64,000 nucleotides of DNA, taken from Pantoea latae (GTDB taxonomy: Bacteria; Pseudomonadota; Gammaproteobacteria; Enterobacterales; Enterobacteriaceae). The translations under genes and the position numbers were made by a program. Under the pieces are notes generated by a model. It had not been told where the DNA came from and searched no databases. It saw nothing but the letters and a program-made list of their open reading frames with translations. The stretch covers positions 1 through 64,000 of the forward strand of contig NZ_MWUE01000024.1 in assembly GCF_002077695.1 (NCBI RefSeq), in the 5' to 3' direction. Positions 14,357 to 24,280 of this stretch are shown piece after piece (position 1 is the first letter of the stretch; each line of letters begins with the position of its first letter).

Positions 14357-15978
14357 TCATACTCCCGCTCGTCCTCCGGCTGCTCCAGCACCGTATAGGC
14401 CACGCTGCACAGCAGCGAGTTAAGACGCTTCATATCCCCCAACAGGCCGAGATGCAGCGAGCTGGTCTCAATGCTCTGCACGTTTTTTTGATGCAGACGT
14501 TCGACATGGGCATGGGAGAAGCGGCGGATCAGAATACGGAAACGATGCTTGGCGCGCCGCAGCCGCTTCGCGCTGGTAACGTCGCGCGACAGAAACACCG
14601 ACAGGCTGAGGCGTAAATTCGCCAGCAGCTGCTCCTGCAGGGTCTCCAGCTCCTGAATGCCTTCTGCCGAGAAGGCGCGACGCGGCGTCAGCGCCTTATC
14701 CGCCACGTCGCCGCTCATGCGTTCGATAATGTCGCCCGCCTGTTCAAGGTTCAGCGACATCTCGATGATTTCGCCCCAGCGGCGCGAATCCTCTTCTGAC
14801 AGGTCCTCTTTAGGCATGCGCGCCAGATAGAGCTTGATGGCGGTATAGAGTACGTCTACGTCGTCGTCCAGCCGCCGCACCGTGCGCTCTTCGCGCACTT
14901 CGCCATGCACCACCTTGTTAAACGCCTCCAGCATCATCTCCAGCACGTCGCCGATGCGCAGCGCCTCGCGCGCGGCGTTGACCAGCGCCAGCGCCGGGGT
15001 ATCCAGCGCGCTGCGATCCAGATGGCGCGGTTTCAGCGTCATCTCCGTTTCGGCGTCGTCACGGATCAGACGGGTACAGAGCCGCGCCATCGGATCGGCA
15101 AAGGGCACCATCACCAGACAGCGGATCAGGTTGTAGAAGACGTGGAAGAAGATCACCAGCTCTTCGTCGTTGACCGGCAGCTTATCCAGCCAGGGCGCCA
15201 GCAGGTTGATGAAGGGCAGCACCGCCAGCGAGCCGAGCAGCTTGAACAGCAGGCTGCCGAGCGCCACCCGCTTGCCTGCGGCATTCGAGCCGCTGGCGTT
15301 GAGCATCGCCAGCAGGCCGCTGCCGAGATTGGCGCCGATCACCAGACAGAGCGCCACCTTAAAGGAGATCACCCCTGCGGCGGTCAGCGTAGCGGTAATC
15401 AGCACCGCCGCCAGGCTGGAGTAGCTGATAATGGCGAACACCGCGCCAATCAGCGCATCAAGCAGGATATCGCCGGTCAGGCTGGAGAAGAGCACCTGCA
15501 CGCCGGACGCCTGAGTTATCGGTCGGGCGGCGCTGACGATCAGCTGCAGCGCCAGCAGGATCAGTCCCAGCCCAATGCTGGCGCGGCCCATCTGCCCGAC
15601 GCGCGTCTGCTTGCGCGACAGAAAGAACACCACGCCAAAGAAGATAAACAGCGGCGACAGCCAGGAGAGATCGAAGGTCAGGATACGCGCCATGATGGCG
15701 GTGCCGACGTCGGCGCCCAGCACCACCACCAGCGCGGGCGTCAGGCCCATCAGCTTCTGCGCCACAAAAGAGGTGGCAAGCAGCGTCGTGGCGTTGCTGC
15801 TCTGCACCAGCGTGGTAACGCCGACGCCTGCCAGAAACGCCATCGGTTTCTTTTCAATGCTGCGGCTGAGCACGCGGCGCAGATCGGCGCCGAAGACGCG
15901 CATGATGCCGGAGCGCACGATATGGGTGCCCCAGACCAGCAGGGCAACGGCGGAAAGAAGATTCAGCAGGGTCAACAC
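14353..15978 (-). CDS. yjbB: Na+/inorganic phosphate cotransporter family protein YjbB
   Basis: YjbB is a Na/Pi-cotransporter II family membrane protein; in E. coli it promotes phosphate export. The GTG at 15978 was chosen because the product then begins LTLLNLLSAVALLVWGTHIVR as in E. coli YjbB (543 aa; here 541), with GGAGG eight bases upstream; an upstream in-frame ATG at 16041 would add 21 unsupported residues. Two repeated QSSNATT and SYSSLAAV membrane motifs form the transporter, followed by a PhoU-like helical domain from about residue 330 (TAIKLYLARMPKEDL, LNLEQAGDIIERM). Confidence 0.94.
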   Translation of the reverse strand: MLTLLNLLSAVALLVWGTHIVRSGIMRVFGADLRRVLSRSIEKKPMAFLAGVGVTTLVQSSNATTLLATSFVAQKLMGLTPALVVVLGADVGTAIMARILTFDLSWLSPLFIFFGVVFFLSRKQTRVGQMGRASIGLGLILLALQLIVSAARPITQASGVQVLFSSLTGDILLDALIGAVFAIISYSSLAAVLITATLTAAGVISFKVALCLVIGANLGSGLLAMLNASGSNAAGKRVALGSLLFKLLGSLAVLPFINLLAPWLDKLPVNDEELVIFFHVFYNLIRCLVMVPFADPMARLCTRLIRDDAETEMTLKPRHLDRSALDTPALALVNAAREALRIGDVLEMMLEAFNKVVHGEVREERTVRRLDDDVDVLYTAIKLYLARMPKEDLSEEDSRRWGEIIEMSLNLEQAGDIIERMSGDVADKALTPRRAFSAEGIQELETLQEQLLANLRLSLSVFLSRDVTSAKRLRRAKHRFRILIRRFSHAHVERLHQKNVQSIETSSLHLGLLGDMKRLNSLLCSVAYTVLEQPEDEREYE

Positions 15979-16158
15979 GTTATGCGCCTCCACAACCGTC
16001 AGGCGAAAAAGCAGCAGAACGCAGCCTGACGGAAAGAGCAATCTGCAAAACGAAGGGTCGGGCAGGGCGCAATTTTTCCTGAGTTTTAAGCAACATGGCG
16101 CGCTGCCGATCTGTTAACTGTAGCCCACTTCACGCGCCACGGCATGAAATAACCATAT

Positions 16159-16174
16159 TGTGATTTGCGTCACA
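16159..16174. promoter_or_regulatory. Perfect CRP-binding site between yjbB and psiE
   Basis: TGTGATTTGCGTCACA has both consensus half sites TGTGA and TCACA with a 6-bp spacer. It is 50 bp before psiE and 180 bp before yjbB. E. coli psiE is controlled by cAMP-CRP and PhoB; I could not find a convincing Pho box here. Confidence 0.85.
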
Positions 16175-16223
16175 CTATCGCATGATGGCGATTATTCACT
16201 GAAAGCAATTATTGAGGAAAATC

Positions 16224-16634
16224 ATGAACGTTAAACCCACCGGCGGTCAGTTTATCGCAATGGCGCTGCAATGGGTGCTGAACCTGGGGCTGCTGGCGCT
16301 GGCAGTTATCCTCGCGGTGTTTCTCGGCAAAGAGACGCTGCATCTGGCTAATGTGCTGTTGAACGTCGGCGAACAGGCTTCCTCCTATCTGTTGATTGAG
16401 GGGATCGTCATCTATTTCCTCTATTTTGAATTTATCGCGTTGATCGTGAAGTACTTCCAGTCCGGCTACCACTTTCCGCTGCGCTATTTTGTCTACATTG
16501 GCATTACGGCAATTATTCGGCTGATTATCGTCGACCATAAAAATCCCTTCGATACGCTCTGCTACTCCGGCGCCATCCTGATTCTGGTGGTGACGCTGTG
16601 GCTGGCGAACAGCAACCGCCTGAAGCGCGAATAA
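16224..16634 (+). CDS. psiE: Phosphate-starvation-inducible membrane protein PsiE
   Basis: The 136-residue product equals E. coli PsiE in length. It has four membrane segments and the highly conserved core [13 protein letters not shown](Y)[11 protein letters not shown] followed by LIIVDHK. The ATG at 16224 follows GAGGAAAATC; the in-frame TTG at 16212 would lie in that ribosome site. The gene is known to be induced by phosphate limitation, but its molecular role is unknown. A perfect CRP site lies upstream, and the phosphate transporter yjbB is divergent. Confidence 0.95.
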   Translation: MNVKPTGGQFIAMALQWVLNLGLLALAVILAVFLGKETLHLANVLLNVGEQASSYLLIEGIVIYFLYFEFIALIVKYFQSGYHFPLRYFVYIGITAIIRLIIVDHKNPFDTLCYSGAILILVVTLWLANSNRLKRE

Positions 16635-16703
16635 CCGTCGCCAGGTGTGCCGGCCGCGCCTCTGCGCTACACTGTTGCCCTCAAAATTGACCGGAGTGGT
16701 GAT

Positions 16704-17216
16704 ATGTCGCAAGAGGCGCTCAGCTTATTACGCGCGCTCAACTGGCTGCCGTCCACGCATCCGACGCTGACCGCGCCGCTGCTGGACTGGCTGATGGAGG
16801 AGGACTCCATGACGCGTCGCTTCGAGCAGCACTGTCAGCAGGTGACGGTGCGGCCGATGCGCGAAGGCTTTATCAACGCCGAAGAACTCACCGACGAACG
16901 GGCGCTGCTGCCGGACGACGCGCGTTTCTGGCTGCGCGAGATCGTGCTGTGCGGCGATGGCGAACCCTGGCTGATCGGCCGCACCCTGGTGCCGGAGAGC
17001 ACGCTCAACGGCCCGGAGCAGATGCTGCAGCAGCTGGGCACGCGCCCGCTGGGCCGCTATCTTTTCTCCTCTTCAACCCTGAGCCGCGATTTTATCGAGC
17101 CCGGCAGCGTCGAGACGCTCTGGGGACGGCGTTCGCGCCTGCGGCTGTCGGGCAAGCCGCTGCTGCTGACCGAACTGTTTTTACCTGCCTCGCCGCTCTA
17201 TCGCGACCTGGCCTGA
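16704..17216 (+). CDS. ubiC: Chorismate--pyruvate lyase UbiC
   Basis: UbiC removes pyruvate from chorismate to give 4-hydroxybenzoate, the ring precursor of ubiquinone. The ATG at 16704 gives 170 residues (E. coli 165) and is preceded by GGAG; an upstream start at 16647 would add 19 residues absent from the family. Conserved blocks are LEDSMT-like [42 protein letters not shown] and [22 protein letters not shown], which include the substrate Arg and Glu residues. It is 12 bp upstream of ubiA in an operon. Confidence 0.96.
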   Translation: MSQEALSLLRALNWLPSTHPTLTAPLLDWLMEEDSMTRRFEQHCQQVTVRPMREGFINAEELTDERALLPDDARFWLREIVLCGDGEPWLIGRTLVPESTLNGPEQMLQQLGTRPLGRYLFSSSTLSRDFIEPGSVETLWGRRSRLRLSGKPLLLTELFLPASPLYRDLA

Positions 17217-17228
17217 GGACGATTAAAC

Positions 17229-18113
17229 GTGGAAAAAAGCGTACAGATGAGCAAGTTTCAGGCCTACAGCCGCCTGATGCGCATTGATAAACCGATCGGC
17301 ACGCTGCTGCTGCTGTGGCCGACGCTGTGGGCGCTGTGGCTTTCCGGCATGGGCGTGCCGCCACTGTCGGTGCTGGTGGTGTTTGTGCTCGGCGTGTTTG
17401 TAATGCGCGCGGCGGGCTGTGTGATTAACGACTTCGCCGACCGCAAGGTCGACGGCTTCGTGAAGCGTACCGCCGGGCGGCCGCTGCCCAGCGGCGCGGT
17501 GAGCGAGAAAGAGGCGAAAATCCTGTTCGTGCTGCTGGGGCTGGTGGCGTTCGCGCTGGTGCTCACCATGAACCTGATGACGATTCTGCTGTCGGTGGGC
17601 GGACTGGCGCTCGCCTGGTGCTATCCCTTTATGAAGCGCTACACCCATCTGCCGCAGGTGGTGCTGGGGGCGGCGTTTGGCTGGGCGATCCCGATGGCCT
17701 GGGCGGCGGTTAGTGAGTCCTTACCACTGGAGTGCTGGCTGGTGTTTCTCGCCAACATCTGCTGGACCGTCGCCTATGACACCCAGTACGCCATGGTCGA
17801 TCGCGATGACGACATTAACATCGGCGTTAAATCCACGGCGATCCTGTTTGGCCGCTACGACAAGCTGATTATCGGCCTGCTGCAGCTGGCGACGCTGGGG
17901 CTGCTGGCGCTGGTGGGTGTGCTGATGCAGCTTAACGCGCTCTTTTTCTGGTCGCTGCTCGGCGCCGCGGTGCTGTTTATCTATCAGCAAAAGCTGATTG
18001 TGCGTCGCGAGCGCGACGCCTGCTTTCAGGGCTTCCTCAACAACAACTATGTCGGGCTGGTGGTGTTTATCGGCGTGGTACTGAATACGCCACCGTTTAG
18101 CCAGCTGTTTTAA
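17229..18113 (+). CDS. ubiA: 4-hydroxybenzoate octaprenyltransferase UbiA
   Basis: UbiA attaches the octaprenyl chain to 4-hydroxybenzoate in the inner membrane, the second step of ubiquinone synthesis. It has 294 residues (E. coli 290) and about eight to nine membrane helices. The two Asp-rich motifs for the prenyl diphosphate are visible: [15 protein letters not shown] near 63-77 and [12 protein letters not shown] near 185-196. The start is GTG, with TGAGGA upstream; the first residues MEKS align with E. coli MEWS. It ends at a strong bidirectional terminator. Confidence 0.96.
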   Translation: MEKSVQMSKFQAYSRLMRIDKPIGTLLLLWPTLWALWLSGMGVPPLSVLVVFVLGVFVMRAAGCVINDFADRKVDGFVKRTAGRPLPSGAVSEKEAKILFVLLGLVAFALVLTMNLMTILLSVGGLALAWCYPFMKRYTHLPQVVLGAAFGWAIPMAWAAVSESLPLECWLVFLANICWTVAYDTQYAMVDRDDDINIGVKSTAILFGRYDKLIIGLLQLATLGLLALVGVLMQLNALFFWSLLGAAVLFIYQQKLIVRRERDACFQGFLNNNYVGLVVFIGVVLNTPPFSQLF

Positions 18114-18167
18114 ACGCCGTTTTTTAACGGGCACCCATGCCCACCGCGCAGGCACCCTCCAGGCAAC

Positions 18168-18202
18168 AAAAAAGGGCGACATCTCTGTCGCCCTTCTTTT
18201 TT
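18168..18202. terminator. Bidirectional terminator between ubiA and plsB
   Basis: AAGGGCGACA / TGTCGCCCTT (10 bp, TCTC loop) is flanked by six A on the left and six T on the right, so it works for both convergent genes. Confidence 0.93.
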
Positions 18203-18217
18203 GCTGCCCGCGGCGGG

Positions 18218-20641
18218 CTACTCGTGCGCCACCGCGCTTTCAATCGTCAGCCGCACGTCGCTGGTCACCAGGTCGGCCAGAATATGCCAGGTGGCCTGCG
18301 TGCGCTCGACGTCGGCGTCGCCGGTATCGCTGATATAGCCTTCGTCACGCAGCGTCAGCACCAGCGTGGTAAACACCGCCTTGTCGAAAAACTCCGGCGC
18401 GTTGATGCCGTGCAGCACCGAAAGACGCTGCGCCAGCATCCGGCTCTCTTTCTCCAGCGTGCCGCGGTTGATGGTCGGCTTCGCGCTGAGGATAGAGAAG
18501 GTGATGGCGAAACGCTGCAGAGTCTCGCGAATGCCGGCGGCCAGCAGCTGCAGCGTGCGGTAACGCGCGGCAGTGTGGCGCAGCTGCCCATCCTGCAGGG
18601 TAATCAGGCCTTGACGCGCCAGCTCCTGACAAAGCGCGCTCAGCAGCGCCGGCAGCGCCTCGATCTCCCAGCGCAGGAAGAGTTCGCTCTTCAGCATCGG
18701 GTAAATCAGCCGCACCTGGCGCAGCAGCTCGGCTTCGCTCAGGTTCGGATGCTGCTGGATAATGGCGGCGATCAGCGACGGCATCACCAGCATATGGTGA
18801 ATATTGTTGCGGTAGTAGGTCATCAGCACCGCCTGCTCGCGCGGCAGGATGATGATGTCGCCGATATTGTCCTGCTCGGTCTCAAACTTGTTCATGCTCA
18901 TGGCATGGTTGAGCAGCGCTTCCGCAGAGAGCGGCGGCACCGTCGATTCCGGCGAATAAGGCACGTTACGCAGCAGCTCGGTGTAGCACTCAAGCTGTTC
19001 TATCAACTGTTCGCGGGTGAGTGAGCGCTGACGTGAGGCGAGCAGTGCGGTCACGCACAGGTTCATGGCGTTGGCGGCACCCGCTTCGTTAATGCGCACC
19101 ATCAGACGCGCCGCGATATCGTTGACCGTCGGCGTCAGCCAGCTGGGACGCTGCGGTTCAATCGGATCGATGGCGTCGCGCCACTCCGGCACCTGCTTAT
19201 TCAGGTAGTTCACCAGCGGCAGCGGTTCGCCAAAGTTAACGTAACCCTGACCCAGATTGCGCAGCTTACGCAGGCCGCGCACCATCTGCATAAAACCCTC
19301 TTTCTCTTTCGCCGCGCCGCGCAGCTCTTTGGCGTAAGTGCCCACTTCCATTACGTGCTCGTAGCCGATGTAGATCGGCACCAGCGTAATCGGACGGTTG
19401 CCGCCGCGCAGCATCGCCTGCAGTGTCATCGCCAGCGTGCCGGTTTTAGGATCGAGCAAACGGCCGGTACGTGAGCGCCCACCCTCAACGAAGTACTCGA
19501 CGGAGTAGCCGCGGCTAAAGAGTTCGCCGAGATATTCGCGGAACACGGTGGCGTAAAGCTTGTTGCCTTTAAAGGTGCGGCGAATAAAGAAGGCGCCCAG
19601 ACGGCGGAAAATCGGTCCGGCAGGCCAAAAGTTCAGGTTGATGCCGGCGGCGATATGCGGCGGCACCAGGCCCTGATGATAGAGCACGTAGGAGAGCAGC
19701 AGATAGTCCATATGGCTGCGATGGCAGGGCACGTAGACGATCTCATGGCCATCTTCCGCCAGCTGGCGCACGCGCTCGCCGCCGTTGACGTTGATGCCCT
19801 GATAGAGACGGCTCCACAGCCAGCCCATCACGCGATCGGTGACGCGGATTGCCTCATAGGAGAAGTCGGCGGCGATCTCTTCCATCATCTCGACGGCGTT
19901 CTGCTGCGCTTTCTCATGGGAGAGCTTTTTACTGCGCGCTTCCTCTTCCACCGCTTTCTCAATCGCCTTGGACTGCAGCAGCTTGTTAAAGAGATCCTGC
20001 CGCGCCGGCAGGCGCGGGCCGACCGCGGCTAAACGCTGACGGGCAAAGTGAATGCGCGCCACGCGCGCCAGCTTCTGCGCGATAGATTTATCGGTGCCGT
20101 GCTGCGTCGCCATCCAGCGCAGCGAGACCGTAGGCGAAAAGCGCACAAAGCTGTCGCGGCCATGCCAGACGATGGCAAAAAATTTCTCCACGCCGTTCAG
20201 CTCGCGCAGGTGCGGCGTATCGTCGCCCTGAACCTCGCGGCCGGGCGCGCGTCCGAACATCACCGAAACCGGCAGCATCTGAATATCGAGATGCGGGTTA
20301 TTGCGGTGCAGATCGAGATACTCATGGAAAATCTTCACCGACTCCGTATTGGGCACGAAATAGGGGAAGACGCGCGGACCGTCGTGAATAAAAACGTGGC
20401 GCGGCAGCAGTGCGCCGTCAATTTCCAGCGGCGACAGCGGATCGGGCAGATTATGCTTCAGACACTGCTGGCGCAGCGTCAGCAAATCCGCCTTGGAATC
20501 GTATGGCAGCACGTACATAATCGGCCGCGTGGGATCGAGCCCATGCTCGGAAACCGGATCGGCTGGAATAGCCTTGGTTTTTACCAGAACGGAGAGTGGT
20601 AAATTCAACAATTTATAATAGAGTTTACGCCAACCTGACAT
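18218..20641 (-). CDS. plsB: Glycerol-3-phosphate 1-O-acyltransferase PlsB
   Basis: PlsB acylates sn-glycerol-3-phosphate with acyl-CoA or acyl-ACP at the inner membrane, starting phospholipid synthesis. The ATG at 20641 ([10 protein letters not shown]) gives 807 residues, exactly E. coli; an in-frame TTG two codons upstream is unlikely. The acyltransferase motif HRSHMDYLL (catalytic H and D) is near 306-314, followed by [31 protein letters not shown] and [15 protein letters not shown]. It is divergent from dgkA, so lipid synthesis and diacylglycerol recycling share a 129-bp regulatory region. Confidence 0.98.
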   Translation of the reverse strand: MSGWRKLYYKLLNLPLSVLVKTKAIPADPVSEHGLDPTRPIMYVLPYDSKADLLTLRQQCLKHNLPDPLSPLEIDGALLPRHVFIHDGPRVFPYFVPNTESVKIFHEYLDLHRNNPHLDIQMLPVSVMFGRAPGREVQGDDTPHLRELNGVEKFFAIVWHGRDSFVRFSPTVSLRWMATQHGTDKSIAQKLARVARIHFARQRLAAVGPRLPARQDLFNKLLQSKAIEKAVEEEARSKKLSHEKAQQNAVEMMEEIAADFSYEAIRVTDRVMGWLWSRLYQGINVNGGERVRQLAEDGHEIVYVPCHRSHMDYLLLSYVLYHQGLVPPHIAAGINLNFWPAGPIFRRLGAFFIRRTFKGNKLYATVFREYLGELFSRGYSVEYFVEGGRSRTGRLLDPKTGTLAMTLQAMLRGGNRPITLVPIYIGYEHVMEVGTYAKELRGAAKEKEGFMQMVRGLRKLRNLGQGYVNFGEPLPLVNYLNKQVPEWRDAIDPIEPQRPSWLTPTVNDIAARLMVRINEAGAANAMNLCVTALLASRQRSLTREQLIEQLECYTELLRNVPYSPESTVPPLSAEALLNHAMSMNKFETEQDNIGDIIILPREQAVLMTYYRNNIHHMLVMPSLIAAIIQQHPNLSEAELLRQVRLIYPMLKSELFLRWEIEALPALLSALCQELARQGLITLQDGQLRHTAARYRTLQLLAAGIRETLQRFAITFSILSAKPTINRGTLEKESRMLAQRLSVLHGINAPEFFDKAVFTTLVLTLRDEGYISDTGDADVERTQATWHILADLVTSDVRLTIESAVAHE

Positions 20642-20770
20642 AGACAAACATGAAGCCTCTTGTTAGCAAAGCGCCGCAAGCATACCAGAAAGTGCTGCGA
20701 AGATCTGTGGTGGTGCCAAACGCATCCGGCCCAGACATTGACGTCAAACAACTCAAAGGGTTCCCTCACT

Positions 20771-21139
20771 ATGGCAAGTAATACCACCGGTTTACTCAGA
20801 ATTGTGAAAGCGGCCGGTTACTCCTGGCAAGGGCTGCGCGCCGCCTGGCAGCATGAAGCCGCGTTTCGCCAGGAGGCGACCGCCGCCATTGTCGCTATCC
20901 TTGTCGCCTGCTGGCTGGATGTCGACACCGTCGCGCGCATCCTGATGATCGGCTCCGTGGTGCTGGTGATTATCGTCGAGATCCTCAACAGCGCTATCGA
21001 AGCGGTGGTCGACCGCATCGGCCAGGAGCGTCATCCGCTGGCTGGCCGGGCGAAGGATATGGGCTCCGCCGCCGTACTGCTCGCTATCATACTGGCGCTT
21101 TTTGTCTGGATCGCGCTGCTTTGGTCGCATTTGCGCTAG
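20771..21139 (+). CDS. dgkA: Diacylglycerol kinase DgkA
   Basis: DgkA phosphorylates diacylglycerol to phosphatidic acid and recycles lipid left from membrane-derived oligosaccharide synthesis. The ATG at 20771 gives 122 residues, the E. coli length, with three membrane helices. The signature [15 protein letters not shown] holds the catalytic Glu region and [11 protein letters not shown] follows it. A longer reading from 20660 has no homology. An AAAGGG site lies upstream, somewhat far from the start. Confidence 0.97.
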   Translation: MASNTTGLLRIVKAAGYSWQGLRAAWQHEAAFRQEATAAIVAILVACWLDVDTVARILMIGSVVLVIIVEILNSAIEAVVDRIGQERHPLAGRAKDMGSAAVLLAIILALFVWIALLWSHLR

Positions 21140-21202
21140 GCTTTCCACAATTCCCCAAACGGCTGTTATTTCCCTGGGTTTTGGTTTTCATTTCGCCAAT
21201 AC

Positions 21203-21237
21203 CTGTATATACTCACAGCGACTGTATAAACAACCAG
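21203..21237. promoter_or_regulatory. Two LexA (SOS) boxes at the lexA promoter
   Basis: CTGTATATACTCACAG (21203-21218) and CTGTATAAACAACCAG (21222-21237) both have the CTG-N10-CAG form. The first contains a TATACT -10 hexamer (21208-21213), with TTTTCA 17 bp upstream as -35, so LexA blocks its own promoter. The arrangement matches E. coli lexA. Confidence 0.95.
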
Positions 21238-21245
21238 GGGGCGGG

Positions 21246-21860
21246 ATGAAAGCATTAACCACCAGGCAGCAACAGGTTTATGACCTGATTCGCGACCATA
21301 TCAACCAGACGGGCATGCCGCCAACGCGTGCGGAAATCGCCTCGCAGCTGGGGTTCCGTTCCCCGAACGCCGCCGAAGAGCATCTGAAGGCGCTGGCGCG
21401 TAAAGGCGTCATTGAGATCGTTTCCGGCGCATCCCGCGGCATTCGCCTGCTGATGGAAGAGGAAGAGTCAAACGGCCTGCCGCTAATCGGCCGCGTCGCC
21501 GCTGGCGAGCCGCTGCTGGCGCAGGAGCATATCGAGACGCACTACAAAGTCGATCCCGACCTGTTTAAGCCTTCCGCTGATTTTCTGCTGCGCGTCGCCG
21601 GGATGTCGATGAAAGATATCGGCATCATGGATGGCGATCTGCTGGCGGTGCATAAAACGCAGGACGTGCGCAACGGCCAGGTCGTGGTCGCGCGTATCGA
21701 TGATGAAGTCACCGTGAAACGCTGGAAAAAACAGGGCACCGTGGTGCATCTGCTGCCGGAAAACAACGACTTCGAGCCGATTATCGTCGACACCCGCACG
21801 CAGTCGCTGACCGTAGAAGGTCTGGCGGTAGGCGTGGTGCGCAACGGCGAGTGGCTCTGA
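21246..21860 (+). CDS. lexA: SOS repressor LexA
   Basis: LexA represses DNA damage genes and cleaves itself when RecA filaments form. The ATG at 21246 follows AGGGGGCGGG and gives 204 residues (E. coli 202). The winged-helix DNA-binding domain is at 1-70; the cleavage site is Ala86-Gly87 (VAAGEP); the catalytic dyad is Ser121 (GMSMKD) and Lys158 (VTVKRWK). Upstream in-frame starts lie inside dgkA and are not used. dinF follows 135 bp downstream, as in E. coli, and likely shares SOS induction. Confidence 0.98.
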   Translation: MKALTTRQQQVYDLIRDHINQTGMPPTRAEIASQLGFRSPNAAEEHLKALARKGVIEIVSGASRGIRLLMEEEESNGLPLIGRVAAGEPLLAQEHIETHYKVDPDLFKPSADFLLRVAGMSMKDIGIMDGDLLAVHKTQDVRNGQVVVARIDDEVTVKRWKKQGTVVHLLPENNDFEPIIVDTRTQSLTVEGLAVGVVRNGEWL

Positions 21861-21995
21861 CCGGCTGATTTCAGACGCCTGCAGCGGCTTTTTGTCGGGC
21901 GTCTGAACGCTAACGCTTACTAAAGCGGTCTGGGCTGCACTCTGCGCCCTCACACCGCGCTTCTCTCTTTTACGTCTTCAGGCATGGACCGGCTG

Positions 21996-23318
21996 ATGCG
22001 TCTCTTCACCGCAAACGACCGACAACTCTGGCGGCTGGCGCTGCCGATGATCCTCTCCAATATCACCGTGCCGCTGCTTGGCCTGGTGGACACCGCCGTT
22101 ATCGGCCATCTCGACAGCCCGGTTTATCTGGGCGGCGTAGCCATTGGCGCAACCATCACCAGCTTCGTTTTTATGCTGCTCCTCTTTCTGCGCATGAGCA
22201 CCACGGGCATCACCGCTCAGGCGTTCGGCGCGCGCGATCCGCTGGCGCTGGCGCGCGCCCTGACGCAGCCGCTGCTGATGGCGCTGCTGGCCGGCGCGCT
22301 GTTTATTCTGCTGCGCGATCCGCTAAGCGCCCTGGCGGGACGGCTGGCGGGCGGCAATCCAGAGGTGCTGGCGCAGGCGGCAATCTTTATTCATATCCGC
22401 TGGCTTAGCGCGCCGGCGACGCTGGCGAATATGGTGCTGCTCGGCTGGCTGCTGGGGGTGCAGTATGCCCGCGCGCCGGTGGTGCTGCTGGTGGTCGGCA
22501 ACGCCGTCAACATCCTGCTCGACCTCTGGCTGGTGCTCGGGCTGAAGTGGGGCGTCGCGGGCGCGGCGACCGCCACGGCGCTGGCGGAATACGTGACGCT
22601 GGCGGTGGGGCTGGCGATGGTATGGCGCGTGCTGAAAATGCGCGGCATCTCCCTCGCGATGCTGAAAAAGAGCTGGCGCGGCGATATTCGTCGTCTGCTG
22701 CGCCTGAATCGCGACATCATGCTGCGCTCGCTGCTGCTGCAGCTCTGCTTTGCCTCGCTGACCCTTATCGGCGCACGACTGGGGCCGGAGATCGTCGCGG
22801 CGAACGCCGTGCTGCTGATGTTCATTACCTTTACTGCCTATGCGCTGGACGGGTTCGCCTATGCGGTGGAAGCCGTTTCCGGCGAAGCCTATGGCGCGCG
22901 CGACGGCGACCGGCTGCTGGCGGTGTGGCAGGCGGCCTGCCGTCAGGCGGGCATGGTTGCGCTGGCGTTCGCGCTGTTCTACGCGGCAAGCGGCGAGGCT
23001 ATCGTAGCGATGCTCACCTCGCTGGCGTCGCTGCGGCAGCTGGTGGATCACTATCTTATCTGGCAAATCATTCTGCCGCTGGCGGGCGTATGGTGCTATC
23101 TGCTGGATGGTTTGTTCGTCGGCGCGACGCGCGGGCGCGAGATGCGGAACAGCATGGCGATCGCCGCGCTCGGCTACTTCCTGACGCTGCTCACTCTGCC
23201 CTGGCTGGGCAACCACGGTTTATGGCTGGCGGTCACGGTGTTTCTCGCGCTGCGCGGTGTGTCGCTCTGGTTAATCTGGCGCCGTGAATGGCGCTTAAGC
23301 CGATGGTTTAACAGCTAA
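21996..23318 (+). CDS. dinF: MATE family efflux transporter DinF
   Basis: DinF is a MATE-family antiporter with 12 membrane helices, damage-inducible in E. coli through cotranscription with lexA. The ATG at 21996 gives MRLFTANDRQLWRLALPM, which aligns with the E. coli start MAIFTRSDKALWRLALPM; the ATG at 21984 is possible and adds four residues. Conserved stretches include PLLGLVDTAVIGHLDSPVYLGG, TAQAFGARD and FTAYALDGFAYAVEA. It ends shortly before a GC-only palindrome that lacks a T tract. The natural substrate is unknown. Confidence 0.93.
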   Translation: MRLFTANDRQLWRLALPMILSNITVPLLGLVDTAVIGHLDSPVYLGGVAIGATITSFVFMLLLFLRMSTTGITAQAFGARDPLALARALTQPLLMALLAGALFILLRDPLSALAGRLAGGNPEVLAQAAIFIHIRWLSAPATLANMVLLGWLLGVQYARAPVVLLVVGNAVNILLDLWLVLGLKWGVAGAATATALAEYVTLAVGLAMVWRVLKMRGISLAMLKKSWRGDIRRLLRLNRDIMLRSLLLQLCFASLTLIGARLGPEIVAANAVLLMFITFTAYALDGFAYAVEAVSGEAYGARDGDRLLAVWQAACRQAGMVALAFALFYAASGEAIVAMLTSLASLRQLVDHYLIWQIILPLAGVWCYLLDGLFVGATRGREMRNSMAIAALGYFLTLLTLPWLGNHGLWLAVTVFLALRGVSLWLIWRREWRLSRWFNS

Positions 23319-23330
23319 TTTATCCTCAAA

Positions 23331-23351
23331 GCGGCCGCCGCGCGCGGCCGC
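23331..23351. repeat. GC-only inverted repeat after dinF
   Basis: GCGGCCGC, a CGCGC spacer and GCGGCCGC again form a 21-bp G/C-only palindrome 13 bp after the dinF stop. There is no T tract, so it is not a classic terminator. It resembles the palindrome at 11264-11292. Confidence 0.75.
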
Positions 23352-23498
23352 ACCGCCTGGATTATTCTGTAATATTCCGGCAGTTGCCGATTCGTCTACT
23401 ATAATTACCCTACAACAGCGCGACACAGCAGCGCTTTGTATTGTCGTACTGCCATTGTGTGGTGGTATGTAAAACTAAGGATGACGTGGAGGTCTGAC

Positions 23499-23711
23499 AT
23501 GAATAAAGACGAAGCGAGCGGTAACTGGAAGCAGTTCAAAGGTAAATTTAAAGAAAAATGGGGCAAGCTGACCGACGACGATATGCAGGTTATCGAAGGT
23601 AAACGCGATCAGCTGGTCGGTAAAATCCAGGAACGCTACGGTTACGCGAAGGATGAGGCTGAAAAAGAGGTCTCAGACTGGGAAACCAACAATAAAGATT
23701 ACCGCTGGTAA
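23499..23711 (+). CDS. yjbJ: CsbD-family stress protein YjbJ
   Basis: This 70-residue hydrophilic protein matches E. coli YjbJ (69 aa), including GNWKQFKGKFKEKWGKLTDDD and a C-terminal WET...YRW ending. It belongs to the CsbD general-stress family; abundant in stationary phase in E. coli, function unknown. The ATG at 23499 follows a strong GGAGG; the longer in-frame reading from 23436 has no support. It stands alone between dinF and convergent zur. Confidence 0.95.
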   Translation: MNKDEASGNWKQFKGKFKEKWGKLTDDDMQVIEGKRDQLVGKIQERYGYAKDEAEKEVSDWETNNKDYRW

Positions 23712-23758
23712 TCTCCTCGTTCAGCACAGGTTGAACGATCGGCACAGGGACGTGCCGC

Positions 23759-24280
23759 CTATCCTCTCTTACCGCGCTTTTTCCCTTCAGTCTCATGGTC
23801 ATGATCGCAACTGTCATGATGCGTGCAGGCTTCAACTTCAGCACACTCCACGCACAGGCCATGCGCCTCAATTACGCTATGCCGCAGCGCAAAGCGCGCT
23901 TCGCCTGCCAGCTCGTCGATAATTTTCTCAACGCCCTGCGCCTGTTTCTCTGTCACCACCGCGCAGCGATCGCAAACCAGCATTACAGAGGTATGGGCAG
24001 GCGCCTCGAAGTGATGACACACCACATAGCTGTTGTTCGACTCCACCCGATGAATAAAACCCTGCTCCAGCAAAAAGTCGAGCGCGCGGTAAACCGTGGG
24101 CGGCTTCGCCTGAGGTTCGCTGGCGCGCAGCTGGTCCAGCAGATCGTAAGCGCTAATCGATCCATGTTGCGCAGCCATCAGACGTAGCACTTCGGCGCGC
24201 TGCGTGGTCAGGCGCACCCCGCGCTGCAGGCAGAGTTTTTCCGCCTGGGTCATGATTTGCTCTGGCGTCATTGTCGACAT
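23759..24280 (-). CDS. zur: Zinc uptake regulator Zur (Fur family)
   Basis: Zur represses zinc import genes when loaded with Zn(II). The 173 residues match E. coli Zur (171). The winged helix is at 1-85 (PPTVYRALDFLLEQGFIHRVES); the structural zinc site uses Cys103, Cys106, Cys143 and Cys146, as CDRC and CVEC pairs. The C-terminus carries an extra His/Cys-rich tail (CTHHDSCDHDHE, 152-163) that could bind metal. A Zur-like box lies 20 bp upstream of the start, suggesting self-regulation. Confidence 0.96.
   Translation of the reverse strand: MSTMTPEQIMTQAEKLCLQRGVRLTTQRAEVLRLMAAQHGSISAYDLLDQLRASEPQAKPPTVYRALDFLLEQGFIHRVESNNSYVVCHHFEAPAHTSVMLVCDRCAVVTEKQAQGVEKIIDELAGEARFALRHSVIEAHGLCVECAEVEACTHHDSCDHDHETEGKKRGKRG

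Noticed and set aside
14905..16029. 374-codon frame opposite yjbB
   Set aside because: Antisense shadow, rich in Gln, His and Arg, with no recognisable domain.
21872..21905. Inverted repeat CAGACGCC / GGCGTCTG between lexA and dinF
   Set aside because: The loop is 17-18 nt with an internal T run, so it is a poor terminator and lexA-dinF read-through is expected.
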